From contig JACQAD010000194.1 in the NCBI GenBank assembly GCA_016195125.1, positions 1-32,885 of the forward strand: DNA of 32,885 nucleotides, read 5' to 3'. A program made the translations under genes and the position numbers. This document shows positions 1 to 9,118 of the stretch, in pieces (positions within the stretch are counted from its first letter, which is position 1; each line of letters opens with the position of its first letter). Source of the DNA: Magnetospirillum sp. Its GTDB lineage: Bacteria > Pseudomonadota > Alphaproteobacteria > Rhodospirillales > Magnetospirillaceae. Below the pieces are notes generated by a model, which did not search any database, was not told where the DNA came from, and worked only from the letters and a program-made list of their open reading frames with translations.

Positions 1-2700
1 GTCAAGCGTATGTTGATCGACGCCACCCACCCGGAGGAGACCCGGGTCGTGGTGGTCAATGGAACCCGCCTGGAAGAACTGGATGTTGAGACATCCACCA
101 AGCGGCAACTGAAGGGTAATATTTATCTGGCCAAGGTGGTGCGCGTGGAGCCCTCGCTCCAGGCGGCTTTCGTCGAGTACGGCGGCAACCGCCACGGTTT
201 CCTGGCCTTCAGCGAAATCCACCCCGACTATTTCCAGATTCCGGTGGCGGACCGTCAGGCGCTGCTGGCGGCCCAGCGCGCAGAGGTGATGCGCGAGGCC
301 ACCAACGACCGCGACGAGGCCGAGCCCATCGGCGAGGGCCATCTGGCCGCCGAGGCCGTGGCCGAGCAGACCGACGGCACCACTGTCGAGGATGCCCCCT
401 CCGAGCCCGGTGAAGGCTCTTCCGAGGAAAGCCATGGCTCGCGCAAGCGCCATGTGGAGACCGTGGGCGGTGACGACGACGCCGAGAACGAGCGCCGCCG
501 CGCCCGGTTGCTGCGCAATTACAAGATTCAGGAAGTGATCAAGCGCCGCCAGATCATGCTGGTGCAGGTGGTCAAGGAAGAGCGCGGCAACAAGGGAGCC
601 GCTCTCACCACCTATCTCTCCCTGGCCGGCCGCTATTGCGTGCTGATGCCCAACACCGCCCGGGGCGGCGGGGTGTCGCGCAAGATCGTTTCCGCCACCG
701 ATCGCCGCCGTCTCAAATCCATCGCCAACGAGATGGACATTACCGATGGCATGGCGGTGATCATCCGCACCGCCGGTTCCGAGCGTTCCAAGACCGAGAT
801 CAAGCGCGATTACGAATACCTGCTGCGCATGTGGGACAGCGTGCGCGAACTGACCCTCAAGTCCAGCGCCCCGGCGCTGACCTACGAGGAAGCCAGCCTG
901 ATCAAGCGCTCGATCCGCGACCTGTATTCGCGCGATATCGACGAGGTGCTGGTGGACGGTGACGAGGGTTACCGTCTGGCCAAGGATTACATGCGCATGC
1001 TGACTCCGTCGCATGCCAAGAAGGTCCAGCCCTACAAAGACCCGATCATGCCCATGTTCCACCGCTATCAAGTGGAAGCCCAGTTGGACGCCATGCACTC
1101 CCCGGTGGTCCAACTGAAGTCGGGCGGCTACATCGTCATCAGCCAGACCGAGGCCCTGGTGGCCATCGACGTCAATTCCGGCCGCTCCACCAAGGAACGC
1201 CACATCGAGGAGACGGCGCTCAAGACCAATATGGAGGCCGCCGACGAGGTGGCCCGCCAGTTGCGCCTGCGCGACCTGGCCGGTCTGATCGTCATCGATT
1301 TCATCGACATGGAAGAGAACCGCAATAACCATGCGGTCGAGCGTCGCCTCAAGGAAGCCCTGAAGAACGATCGCGCCCGCATCCAGGTGGGTAAGATCAG
1401 CGCTTTCGGCCTGTTGGAGCTATCACGCCAGCGTCTGCGCCCCTCGCTCCAGGAAACCACCTTCAGCCCCTGCCCCCATTGCGGCGGCACCGGTCTGGTG
1501 CGTTCGGTGGAATCGGCGGCAGTGCACGTGCTGCGCGCCATCGAGGAAGAGGGCATCCGCCGCCGCTCCTCCGAGGTCACGGTCTATGTGCCCACCGCCA
1601 TCGCGCTCTACATCCTCAACCAGAAGCGCTCGGCCCTGGCCGCCATCGAGGAACGCTATGAGTTCAGCGTCTTCCTGTCCGGTGACGATTCCCTGATCCC
1701 GCCGGCCTACCGCATGGACAAGGTCAAGGCCGAACCCCGCCCCGACGAGCCGACCCGCACCGCCATCTCCATGGATGATGCCGCCCACCGTCCGCCCGTC
1801 GTGGTGGACGAGGAAGAGATCGAGGACGAGGAAGAGGAAGAGGAGGCTCCGGCCGAACGGACCAATCGCTCGTCCGAGAGCCGTGGTGCCGAGGCGGAAG
1901 GCGATTCCGAAGGCGAGGGCGAGGCCGGACGCAAGCGCCGTCGCCGTCGTCGCCGGCGGCGCAAGCCCGGTGATGACCGCCCCGAACAGGGCGAGCAGGC
2001 CGCTGGCGGCGAAGACCTCGCTGCCGAGGGTGACACCGAGGGTGAGTCCGAGGAGGACGACGAAGCCGAAGGCGAGAACGAGGAAAATCGCACCGAGGGC
2101 GGTGATGACGACCAGCCCCGCAAGCGCCGTCGTGGCCGTCGCGGCGGTCGCCGCCGGCGTCGGCGCGAGGGTGAGGGTGAGGGTGAGGGAGAAGGCGAGG
2201 CCGGTGTCGAGGGCGCTTCCCCCGATGCAGACGAGGCCGAGGCCGTGATCGCCCCCGCCGAAACCGCAATCCCGTCGGAAGCTGCCGCCGAAGCCGCACC
2301 CCTGCCCCTGGAAGGGGAGAGCGAGGCTGCCACGGAGGAAAAGCCCAAGCGCAAGCGGGCGCCGCGCAAGAAGGCGGAAGCCACCGTGACCGAAGTCGAG
2401 GCCGCTCCCGCCGCCGAGGAAAAGCCCAAGCGCAAGCGGGCCGCTCCGCGCAAGAAAGCCGAAATCGCCGCCGAGGATGCCGCCCCCGTGGCGACCGTCA
2501 CCGACGCCCCAATCGTAGAATTGGAAGCGCCGGCCTCGGCCCCCGAAACCGTCGCCGAGCCCGAAGCTCCGGCCGTCACCGAAGCGGAATCGGCCCCGGT
2601 CGCGCCCGAGCCGGTGCCCGCCGAGCCGATCGCGGAACCGACCCCTCCCGCTCCGGCCAAGCCGCCGCGCAAGGGGTGGTGGAACAAGCTGCTGTCCTGA
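1..2700 (+). CDS. rne: Ribonuclease E (5' end just outside window)
   Basis: Endoribonuclease that starts mRNA decay and processes rRNA, and scaffolds the degradosome. The frame is open from base 1 (VKR before the first visible Met at 10), so the true start probably lies just upstream. The S1 region (GNIYLAKV, then VEPSLQAAFVEYGGNRHGF) is interrupted by a long acidic insert at about residues 90-165, usual in alphaproteobacterial RNase E. The DNase I-like catalytic motifs AIDVNSG and VIDFIDM hold the two metal-binding aspartates, and CPHCGGTG is the zinc link. The last ~330 residues are low complexity: acidic stretches, two Arg/Lys-rich RNA-binding tracts, and a repeated EEKPKRKRA...RKKAE block. 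The end, PPRKGWWNKLLS, carries the GWW motif that binds PNPase in Caulobacter. A hairpin follows the stop codon. Confidence 0.96.
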   Translation, partial: VKRMLIDATHPEETRVVVVNGTRLEELDVETSTKRQLKGNIYLAKVVRVEPSLQAAFVEYGGNRHGFLAFSEIHPDYFQIPVADRQALLAAQRAEVMREATNDRDEAEPIGEGHLAAEAVAEQTDGTTVEDAPSEPGEGSSEESHGSRKRHVETVGGDDDAENERRRARLLRNYKIQEVIKRRQIMLVQVVKEERGNKGAALTTYLSLAGRYCVLMPNTARGGGVSRKIVSATDRRRLKSIANEMDITDGMAVIIRTAGSERSKTEIKRDYEYLLRMWDSVRELTLKSSAPALTYEEASLIKRSIRDLYSRDIDEVLVDGDEGYRLAKDYMRMLTPSHAKKVQPYKDPIMPMFHRYQVEAQLDAMHSPVVQLKSGGYIVISQTEALVAIDVNSGRSTKERHIEETALKTNMEAADEVARQLRLRDLAGLIVIDFIDMEENRNNHAVERRLKEALKNDRARIQVGKISAFGLLELSRQRLRPSLQETTFSPCPHCGGTGLVRSVESAAVHVLRAIEEEGIRRRSSEVTVYVPTAIALYILNQKRSALAAIEERYEFSVFLSGDDSLIPPAYRMDKVKAEPRPDEPTRTAISMDDAAHRPPVVVDEEEIEDEEEEEEAPAERTNRSSESRGAEAEGDSEGEGEAGRKRRRRRRRRRKPGDDRPEQGEQAAGGEDLAAEGDTEGESEEDDEAEGENEENRTEGGDDDQPRKRRRGRRGGRRRRRREGEGEGEGEGEAGVEGASPDADEAEAVIAPAETAIPSEAAAEAAPLPLEGESEAATEEKPKRKRAPRKKAEATVTEVEAAPAAEEKPKRKRAAPRKKAEIAAEDAAPVATVTDAPIVELEAPASAPETVAEPEAPAVTEAESAPVAPEPVPAEPIAEPTPPAPAKPPRKGWWNKLLS

Positions 2701-2713
2701 TCGACACGAGTCG

Positions 2714-2745
2714 CCCCCGGGATTCGTCCCGGGGGTACTTTCGTT
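2714..2745 (+). terminator. Rho-independent-like terminator after rne
   Basis: Perfect 9-bp stem CCCCCGGGA / TCCCGGGGG around a TTCG tetraloop, followed by a pyrimidine-rich stretch (tactttcgttc) rather than a clean T-run. It starts 14 bases after the rne stop codon. The hairpin is convincing; termination efficiency is less certain because the U-tract is poor. Confidence 0.7.
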
Positions 2746-2768
2746 CTCGTCGTGGGTGAAAGACACAA

Positions 2769-3428
2769 ATGCGCATCGTCTGTCGCCTGACTGCCGCCCT
2801 CGTCATGCTGCTTCCGGCATTGCCCGCGGCGGCCATGCCAGCCTTTCTGTCCGCCAGAGCCGATCAGACACTGACTTATTCGGTGGTTCGCAATGGCGAA
2901 ACCATCGGCAGCCATTCCTACACCTTCCGCACCCGTCCCGATGGCGGCACCGTCGTCACCATTCACGCCACCATCCGGGTGAGCATTCTGATGGTGACCG
3001 CCTATTCCTTCGAGCAGCACGGCACCGAATTGTGGGAAAACGACCACCTCAAGGCCATGGACTTCTTCACCGACGATGACGGCCTGCGCCACAAGGTCGA
3101 GGCGGAGGTGTCGCGGAGCCGCATGACGGTATCGGTGGATGGCAAGCCGCCGGTCTATCACCCGGAAATGCTGCCCGCCACCTTGTGGCATATCCCTTCT
3201 CCTCAGACCAATATCGTCCTGGACCCCGCCGATGGCGACGCGACTCCCATCAAGACCTCCTATGCCGGGGAGGACACCATTACGGTGCGCGGCAGACCAT
3301 TGAAGGCTCAGCACTGGGTCTGGGACGGCGGCTTGAAGCGCGACCTGTGGTATGATGGCAATCAGGCCCTGGTTCAGGTGCGGATCAAGGGCGACGACGA
3401 TTCGGACGTCTTTTACGTCCTGAAATAG
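2769..3428 (+). CDS. Secreted DUF6134-like protein
   Basis: A 219-residue protein with an N-terminal signal peptide (charged MRIVCR, hydrophobic core to about residue 20, cleavage near PAAAMPA). The mature part begins with a beta-rich stretch (LTYSVVRNGETIGSHSYTF) and has many alternating charged and hydrophobic strands, typical of the DUF6134 family, an uncharacterised periplasmic beta-barrel-like fold. No catalytic motif is visible. It ends 6 bases before the response regulator, so it may be co-transcribed with the two-component pair and act in the same envelope response; that link is inference from spacing only. Confidence 0.72.
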   Translation: MRIVCRLTAALVMLLPALPAAAMPAFLSARADQTLTYSVVRNGETIGSHSYTFRTRPDGGTVVTIHATIRVSILMVTAYSFEQHGTELWENDHLKAMDFFTDDDGLRHKVEAEVSRSRMTVSVDGKPPVYHPEMLPATLWHIPSPQTNIVLDPADGDATPIKTSYAGEDTITVRGRPLKAQHWVWDGGLKRDLWYDGNQALVQVRIKGDDDSDVFYVLK

Positions 3429-3434
3429 GGTTCC

Positions 3435-4112
3435 ATGCGGATTCTTCTGGTTGAAGACAACGAACGCCTGGCGGAATTCATCGCTGCTGGCCTGAAAAGC
3501 GCCGGTTTCGTACCCGATGTTTTCGGTACCGCCGCCGATGCCTCCGCCGCCTTCGAATCCGCCCCGTATCAGGCGGCCATCCTCGATCTTGGACTGCCGG
3601 ACGGCGATGGACTGGAGTTGATCAAGACCCAGCGCGCCCGTGGCACCACCTGTCCCATGATGGTGTTGACCGCAAGAGACGGTATCAACGACCGGGTAAC
3701 CGGGTTGAATGCCGGTGCCGATGATTATCTGCTCAAGCCCTTCGCCATGGAAGAATTGGTGGCGCGGCTGCGAGCCATTCTGCGCCGCCCCGGTGCCGCC
3801 CTATCGGTGGAATTGGGCCTGGGCAATCTGGTTTTCGATACGGCCGGACGCGAAGTCCGGGTGGATGGCGCCCTGGTTCCCATGCCCCGGCGTGAGATGG
3901 AGATGCTCGAGCATCTGCTGCGCCGGGCCGGCAAGGTGGTGCCCAAGCGCTCCTTGGAGGAAGGGCTTTACGGCTTCGACGACGAGGTCTCGTCCAACTC
4001 GGTCGAGGTGCTCATTTCCCGCCTGCGCAAGCGCCTGCAGCAGAGCAAGGCCGGGGTCGCGGTGCATACCTGGCGCGGCATCGGCTACATGCTGGCGGAT
4101 GGCGGTCCTTGA
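3435..4112 (+). CDS. OmpR-family response regulator
   Basis: DNA-binding response regulator of 225 residues. The receiver domain has the acidic pair E7/D8, phosphoacceptor D51 (AILDLGLPDGDG), T79 and K101 (DDYLLKPF). The C-terminal winged helix has the usual RxxEMEML...GKVVPKRSLEEGLYG and SNSVEVLISRLRKRL motifs, with RGIGYML at the end. The next gene, its kinase, starts on a TTG overlapping this stop codon by 4 bases, so the two are translationally coupled. The pair resembles the QseB/PmrA/TctD-type subgroup. The signal cannot be read from the sequence. Confidence 0.94.
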   Translation: MRILLVEDNERLAEFIAAGLKSAGFVPDVFGTAADASAAFESAPYQAAILDLGLPDGDGLELIKTQRARGTTCPMMVLTARDGINDRVTGLNAGADDYLLKPFAMEELVARLRAILRRPGAALSVELGLGNLVFDTAGREVRVDGALVPMPRREMEMLEHLLRRAGKVVPKRSLEEGLYGFDDEVSSNSVEVLISRLRKRLQQSKAGVAVHTWRGIGYMLADGGP

Positions 4113-5485
4113 CCCGGCAACCGCCCGCCATTTTGTGGCGGATCGTGATCCGCCTGTCCACCACCACCCTGCTCGCCATCCTCCTGGCCTATTCCTGGCT
4201 CTGGTGGAAATACCATTCGGCGGCGGAAATCCAGCGCGACCACTTCCTGATGGAAGAAGCGGTCGCCGTCGCCAGATCTCTCGGACGCAGCGCTGACGGC
4301 ACTTTCGCCGTCAGTCTTCCGCCATCCACCCTCGCCTCCTATGCCAGCCCCAGCAACGGCTTTCGCTTTGCGGTCAGGGACAGGGCCACCGGGCAGATTC
4401 TGACCCAGGAGGGCGAAGGCGTCGGCCCCCTGCCCGCCCTGGATTCCAGCCCCAGCCTGTATCGCTATAACCCTGACGGCCCGGGTCCGATCCTGATGTT
4501 CGGCGCCGCCGCGGCGATGACCGTCGATGGCCGGCCCCTGGTGGTGCAGGTCGAAGAGAGCGGCCGCGATTTCGACGCCCTCACCCAGGCGCTATTGGAG
4601 AAATTCGCCGAGGAAGGCGGATGGCTGGGGGCTCCTTTTCTCGTCGCCATGCTGCTGGTCAGCCTGGTGACCATCCGCAATTCCCTGGCGCCGCTCCGTC
4701 AATTGTCGGAGAAGGCCGCCGCCATCGGCCCCGACACCACCGACCTCCGCCTGCCCGAGGCCGATGTGCCCCGGGAAATCCTGCCTCTGGTCCATGCGGT
4801 CAACAGCGCTCTCGACCGTATCGAGGCCGGGTTTCGTATCCAGCGCGACTTCACCGCCGATGCCGCCCATGAATTGCGTACGCCGCTGGCGGTTCTGCGG
4901 GCCCATATCGACAGCCTCGACGATGCCGCCACCCGCAATGCCCTGGCCCACGATCTTGATTCCATGACCCGGCTGATCAATCAGCTGCTGGCGGTGGCCC
5001 GCGCCGAGGCCCTGACCATCGCCATGGACGAGCAGGCCGACCTCAACGCCATCGCCGTGGATGTGGGGGTCTTCCTGGCACCCATGGCGCTGCAGCAGGG
5101 CCGCATGATCGAGGTCATCGAAGGGGCCGCCATCCCGGTGGCCGGCAACGCCGAATCCATCTTCAACGCCGCCCGCAATCTGGTCGAGAACGCCCTGACC
5201 CATACGCCGGCCGGCGGCACAATCACCCTTCAGGTGGATGCTCCCGCCATTCTGAGGGTGATCGATCAGGGACCGGGGGTGCCCGATGAATTGCGGGACC
5301 GCATCTTCCAGCGCTTCTGGCGGGCCGAGCGGCGCAAGAGCGGCTCTGGCCTGGGATTGGCCATCGTCCGTCAGATCATGGACGCTCATGGAGGACAGGT
5401 CGTCGTGGAAAATGCCAAGGACGGTGGGGCCGTCTTTTCCCTGATCTTCCCAGCCAAAGCCGATCAGGGTGCCCAGCGCCGGTAG
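4109..5485 (+). CDS. Sensor histidine kinase
   Basis: Membrane-bound partner of the preceding response regulator, 458 residues. Two transmembrane segments (about residues 14-33 and 174-190) flank a ~140-residue periplasmic domain of the 2CSK_N-like type. A HAMP-like linker follows, then the H-box HELRTPLAVL with phospho-accepting H254, the N-box NLVENALTHTP, and the G-boxes DQGPGVPD and GSGLGLAIVRQI. The TTG start at 4109 overlaps the upstream stop, giving MTRQPPAILW; a later GTG at 4145 is a weaker alternative. Its 3' end overlaps the convergent MFS gene by 22 bases. Confidence 0.93.
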   Translation: MTRQPPAILWRIVIRLSTTTLLAILLAYSWLWWKYHSAAEIQRDHFLMEEAVAVARSLGRSADGTFAVSLPPSTLASYASPSNGFRFAVRDRATGQILTQEGEGVGPLPALDSSPSLYRYNPDGPGPILMFGAAAAMTVDGRPLVVQVEESGRDFDALTQALLEKFAEEGGWLGAPFLVAMLLVSLVTIRNSLAPLRQLSEKAAAIGPDTTDLRLPEADVPREILPLVHAVNSALDRIEAGFRIQRDFTADAAHELRTPLAVLRAHIDSLDDAATRNALAHDLDSMTRLINQLLAVARAEALTIAMDEQADLNAIAVDVGVFLAPMALQQGRMIEVIEGAAIPVAGNAESIFNAARNLVENALTHTPAGGTITLQVDAPAILRVIDQGPGVPDELRDRIFQRFWRAERRKSGSGLGLAIVRQIMDAHGGQVVVENAKDGGAVFSLIFPAKADQGAQRR

Positions 5486-6693
5486 GCCAGGCCGCCCAGG
5501 ACGCAGGCAAGCCCACCCAGCGCCACGGTCGGCTGCGGCCCCATTCGCTCTGCGAGAAATCCCGCCAGAAGTGATCCGGTGGGCGTCGCCGCCATGAAGG
5601 TCATGGAATACAGCGCCATCACCCGACCCCGATAGGCATCGGCCACCAGAATCTGGACCAAGGTCTGCGAGGCGGTGTTATGGGCGACCAGAGCCATCCC
5701 GGCCAGGGCCAGCAAGCCCGCCGACAGCCATAGCGACGGTGACAGGGCAAAGGCGATCAGGGCCAGTCCGAATCCCGACAGCCCCCAGGCCAGCCGGGAG
5801 CGGGCCGTTCCCACCCCCAGGACCGCCACCGCCACGGACGCCAGCAACGCCCCCGCCCCCGCCGCGCTCATCAACAGCCCCAAGGCCTCGGGGCCGCCGC
5901 CCAGCACCCGGGAGGCGAAAACCGGCATCAGCACGCTGAACGACATCCCCATCAGGCCGGACAATCCCAAGAGCGCGATCAACGCCAGGATGGACGGCTT
6001 TCCCGCCACATGGGCGAGACCACCCCTGATCCTTTCCAGCATGCCCTCGCCCGCCCCGCCGGCTCCGGTCGCCGGAACGGCGCTCATCAGCAGCAGGGAC
6101 GCCAGGACGGCCAGAAAACTGACGGCGTTGACGGCGAAGCACCAGCCCTCGCCCAAGGACGCCACCACGCCACCGGCCATGGCCGGTCCCACCAGCCGGG
6201 CCGCGTTGAAGATGGTGGCGTCCAAGGCGACGGCATTGCCCAGATCCTCCTTGCCCACCAGATCGACGGTGAATGCCTGCCGGGCGGGAATGTCGATGGC
6301 GTTGATCATGCCGAACAGCACGGCCGCCACCAGGACGTGCCAGACGGCGATCAGCCCGGACAGGGTCAGCGAGGCCAGCAGCGCCGCTTGCAGCAGAAAG
6401 GCGCTCTGGGTGACCAGAATCACTTTACGACGGGGAAAGTGATCGGAGGCTGCTCCTCCCAACAGGCCGAAAACGAAGACCGGAATTTGGCTGACGAAGG
6501 CCACCAGGCCCAGCATTTCCGCCGAGCCGGTCAAGCGGTAGACCAGCCAGGACTGGGCCACCATCTGCATCCACGACCCCAGAAGCGACACGGCCTGGCC
6601 GCAGAAGAACAAGCGGTAGTTCCGATGCCGCAAAGCCCGGTTCCAGGTCGCGCCGTTTGACGGGGTTTCCAGGGTCGACATGACCACCATCAT
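5464..6693 (-). CDS. MFS transporter, EntS/MFS_3-like exporter
   Basis: A 409-residue integral membrane protein with about 12 hydrophobic segments. Family hallmarks are the N-terminal RHRNYRLFFCGQAVSLLGSWMQ and the cytoplasmic loop GGAASDHFPRRKVI (the MFS motif-A region), with IDIPARQAF in the middle. This pattern is typical of the MFS_3/EntS group, which includes siderophore and drug exporters; the substrate here is unknown. It is transcribed divergently from the PfkB kinase, with about 50 bases between the starts. A second in-frame ATG lies at 6681 (MSTLETP), but the 6693 ATG has GGTGA at a better distance. Confidence 0.9.
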   Translation of the reverse strand: MMVVMSTLETPSNGATWNRALRHRNYRLFFCGQAVSLLGSWMQMVAQSWLVYRLTGSAEMLGLVAFVSQIPVFVFGLLGGAASDHFPRRKVILVTQSAFLLQAALLASLTLSGLIAVWHVLVAAVLFGMINAIDIPARQAFTVDLVGKEDLGNAVALDATIFNAARLVGPAMAGGVVASLGEGWCFAVNAVSFLAVLASLLLMSAVPATGAGGAGEGMLERIRGGLAHVAGKPSILALIALLGLSGLMGMSFSVLMPVFASRVLGGGPEALGLLMSAAGAGALLASVAVAVLGVGTARSRLAWGLSGFGLALIAFALSPSLWLSAGLLALAGMALVAHNTASQTLVQILVADAYRGRVMALYSMTFMAATPTGSLLAGFLAERMGPQPTVALGGLACVLGGLAYRRWAP

Positions 6694-6745
6694 GGCATCA
6701 CCGCGGAGACGGAGCTATCCTGTAAGGTGAAATAGGGAGGTGGAC

Positions 6746-7642
6746 ATGGCCAGAATCGTGGTCCTGGGCAGTGTCGCCCGCGACGAGATCGTCCATCTCG
6801 ACCAGCGTCTGCGGGAAGGCACCCATATCCAAGGCCGTCCACCGGTGAGCCGTCTGGGCGGTGGCGGCGCCAATACCGCCATCGCCCTGGCCCATGCCGG
6901 GCACGATGTCGCCCTGGTGGCGGCGGTGGGCAGCGATGCCCTGGCCGATGACCTGCTGGCCGAACTGTCTCGCCACGGCATCGATATCGGCCCGGTCACC
7001 AGGATGGCGGGGCCCAGCACCCGCTCCCTGGTCCTGCTCGACCCCGAGGGCGAGCGCACCATCGTCAATCTGACCCGGGCCACAGAGAACCGGGCACCCC
7101 GGCGCCTGCTCGACCTAGCCGCCGATTGCGTCTATGTGCGCTCCCACGGCCAAAAACTGGCCGAGCTGTTGCGGGCCAAGGCGCAATTGTGCCCGATCAT
7201 CGCCCAGATGCGCCCCCGCGAGGATGGCGCCTTGCCCGCTCAGATCCTGGTGGCCTCACGCTCTGACCTGGACGAGACGGTTCTGAACGATCCCCTGGCC
7301 GCCGGAACGGCCCTGGCCGGCGAGGTGTTGCGCTGGGTGATCATCACCCACGGGGCGGAGGGCGCCGAGGCCTTCGGCATTAACGGCGAGCATCTGCGGG
7401 CGACCGCCCCCGACGTCCCGGTGGTCGATACGACCGGCGCCGGTGATGCCTTCGCCGCCGGCCTGACCCAGGCCGTGACCCTGGGCCTGGACATGGAACA
7501 AGCCTTACCCCTGGCGGTCGCCTGGGGTTCGGCCAAGGTCAGCCATCGTGGCTCGTACCTTGGCCGCGACGCCCTGCATCAGGTTCTGCGGCCCTTGAGA
7601 CCTAAAGGATCGACTGGCCCGTCTTGGCCCAATCGGACATGA
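6746..7642 (+). CDS. PfkB-family carbohydrate kinase
   Basis: Ribokinase-like cytosolic sugar kinase, 298 residues. The N-terminal signature is [17 protein letters not shown]; the C-terminal signature [13 protein letters not shown] holds the anion hole and the catalytic base D234. The ATG at 6746 is preferred over a GTG at 6740 because the GGGAGG ribosome binding site (6735-6740) overlaps the GTG. The neighbour is an FSA/transaldolase-like gene, converging with a 41-base 3' overlap, so a shared role in sugar-phosphate metabolism is possible. The substrate (ribose, fructose, adenosine or other) cannot be assigned. Confidence 0.9.
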   Translation: MARIVVLGSVARDEIVHLDQRLREGTHIQGRPPVSRLGGGGANTAIALAHAGHDVALVAAVGSDALADDLLAELSRHGIDIGPVTRMAGPSTRSLVLLDPEGERTIVNLTRATENRAPRRLLDLAADCVYVRSHGQKLAELLRAKAQLCPIIAQMRPREDGALPAQILVASRSDLDETVLNDPLAAGTALAGEVLRWVIITHGAEGAEAFGINGEHLRATAPDVPVVDTTGAGDAFAAGLTQAVTLGLDMEQALPLAVAWGSAKVSHRGSYLGRDALHQVLRPLRPKGSTGPSWPNRT

Positions 7643-8258
7643 ACGCCGCCAGCCCCTTATCGGTCAGGGGGTGGCTGTACATCTGGCGCAACACCGACGG
7701 CGGCATGGTCACCACATGGGCACCCAGGCGCGCCGCCTCGGTCACATGCATGGGATGACGGATGGAGGCGGCCAGAACCTCGGTACGGAAGGCCGGATAT
7801 TCGCGATAGATGCCGACGATGTCGGCGATCAGCTCCATGCCGTCCTGACCGATATCATCCAGTCGCCCGACGAAGGGCGAGATGAAGGAGGCGCCGGCCT
7901 TGGCCGCAAGAATCGCCTGATTGGCCGAGAAGCAAAGGGTGACGTTGACCTTGACACCGTCGTCGGACAGCACCTTGCACACCTTGAGACCAGCCGGAGT
8001 GAGCGGCACCTTCACGGCGACGTTAGGCCGCAGCCTGGCCAGCTTGCGGCCCTCTTCCAGCATGGTGTCGAAGTCGGTGGCGGCCACTTCTGCCGAAATG
8101 GGGCCGGGAACGATGTCGCAGATCTCGGCGATGACGTCGAGAATCTTGCGGCCGCTCTTGGCGATCAGGGTCGGATTGGTGGTGACGCCGTCCACCAGAC
8201 CGGTGGCGGCAAGCTCACGGATTTCCGGGACTTCGGCGGTATCGATAAAGAATTTCAT
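7602..8258 (-). CDS. Transaldolase-like / fructose-6-phosphate aldolase
   Basis: A 217-residue class I aldolase of the short transaldolase (TalC/FSA) family. Visible motifs are the N-terminal [29 protein letters not shown], the Schiff-base lysine K83 in [23 protein letters not shown] and [15 protein letters not shown]. The length fits the single-domain subfamily, which some bacteria use as the pentose-phosphate transaldolase and others as an aldolase; the sequence alone does not separate these. The frame extends upstream to 8291, but homology begins at the ATG at 8258. The 3' end overlaps the convergent PfkB gene. Confidence 0.93.
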   Translation of the reverse strand: MKFFIDTAEVPEIRELAATGLVDGVTTNPTLIAKSGRKILDVIAEICDIVPGPISAEVAATDFDTMLEEGRKLARLRPNVAVKVPLTPAGLKVCKVLSDDGVKVNVTLCFSANQAILAAKAGASFISPFVGRLDDIGQDGMELIADIVGIYREYPAFRTEVLAASIRHPMHVTEAARLGAHVVTMPPSVLRQMYSHPLTDKGLAAFMSDWAKTGQSIL

Positions 8259-8315
8259 GATCTGGCCCCAACTTTGGCAATGCAGGGGCACAGACTAGCA
8301 GGGCAAGGGCTGCCG

Positions 8316-8603
8316 TCAATCGGCGGCGCGCTTCAGCACCTCGGTGATGGTCACGGCCAGATGATCCTCGACCACCACCACCTCGGCGCGGCAGACCCGC
8401 TTGCGGTTGACGTAAAGATCCACCGGATCATTGACCTTGCGGTCCAGTTCCACCACGGCGCCGCGACCCAGCTTCAGCAACTGGGCGATGGGCAGGTTGG
8501 CGGTTCCCAGCACCGCCGATAATTCCACCGAAACGTCGTAGACCGCCTCGCGGTTATCACCCAGCCCAAGAGCCTGATTGATCGCGTCGTCCTTGTCGGC
8601 CAT
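8316..8603 (-). CDS. fliN: Flagellar motor switch protein FliN
   Basis: A 95-residue SpoA (surface presentation of antigens) domain protein. The stretch VYDVSVELSAVLGTANLPIAQLLKLGRG followed by VVELDRKVNDPVDLYVNRKRV is characteristic of FliN, which builds the C-ring of the flagellar switch and binds CheY in the cytoplasm. The length fits a FliN lacking a long N-terminal extension. AAAGGATG lies a few bases before the ATG. It stands apart from other flagellar genes in the window (FlgE is 21 kb away), consistent with scattered motility genes. Confidence 0.92.
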   Translation of the reverse strand: MADKDDAINQALGLGDNREAVYDVSVELSAVLGTANLPIAQLLKLGRGAVVELDRKVNDPVDLYVNRKRVCRAEVVVVEDHLAVTITEVLKRAAD

Positions 8604-8744
8604 GTCGCTTCATCCTTTTGCCCCCGCCAGCGCGGGGATTCACAATATATAGCATAGATCGCGAATCTGAACATCCGGTTACCCTTGACGGGGCCGATGC
8701 ACATTGGAGACGGTTGCGATTTCGCCACGCTCACCGCTATGATC

Positions 8745-8774
8745 GCGCCGGTCATAAGGGCGCCGGTCATAAGG
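8745..8774 (+). repeat. 15-bp perfect tandem duplication
   Basis: Two exact adjacent copies of GCGCCGGTCATAAGG, ending 8 bases before the ATG of the small basic protein at 8783. The unit is a multiple of three. The repeat falls in the 5' untranslated region if the 8783 start is right, and would be in-frame coding if an upstream start were used. Confidence 0.85.
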
Positions 8775-8782
8775 GCGATGGC

Positions 8783-9118
8783 ATGAGCACCGAAATCTAT
8801 AGCTGCCGGGAAGGGCAGGAACTCAAGCAGGGCAGACTGGACTATTCCGACATCGACGATCGCGAGAGCGCGGAAATCGATGCGAAGCGCCGCTGCAAGC
8901 TCGACCCCTTCCTGAAGAAGGTGGCCTATTATAAAGTCGCCGCCGACGGCGAATTCCGCATGTTCTTTTCCTACACCAATCCCAATTGCAAGCCGGTCCC
9001 CAAGGCCAAGCCCATCCGATCTTCCACATCGGCGGCCAAACCCACCGCGCCCAAGACGAAACCGGCCCCCAAGCCGGGCCTCCTCGCCCGGCTGAAAAAA
9101 TCGATCGGCCTCTCGTGA
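8783..9118 (+). CDS. Small basic hypothetical protein
   Basis: A 111-residue protein with no recognised family. It starts MSTEIYSCREGQELKQGRLDYS, has a charged middle (DDRESAEIDAKRRCKLDP) and a segment KKVAYYKVAADGEFRMFFSYTNPNC that looks like a small folded core. The tail is Lys/Pro/Ala-rich and ends LLARLKKSIGLS, a possible amphipathic helix. No signal peptide. The frame is open upstream to 8618 but has no good ribosome binding site there. Its TGA overlaps the GTG start of the alpha/beta hydrolase (GTGA), so the two are probably translated together. Function unknown. Confidence 0.68.
   Translation: MSTEIYSCREGQELKQGRLDYSDIDDRESAEIDAKRRCKLDPFLKKVAYYKVAADGEFRMFFSYTNPNCKPVPKAKPIRSSTSAAKPTAPKTKPAPKPGLLARLKKSIGLS

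Noticed and set aside
1423-3314. Long open frames on the minus strand across the rne 3' half
   Set aside because: They mirror the repetitive GC-rich coding sequence of RNase E, give low-complexity Gly/Arg/Ser-rich products with no domain, and lack start signals.
6740-6745. GTG start for the PfkB kinase
   Set aside because: The Shine-Dalgarno GGGAGG overlaps this GTG; the ATG at 6746 is correctly spaced.
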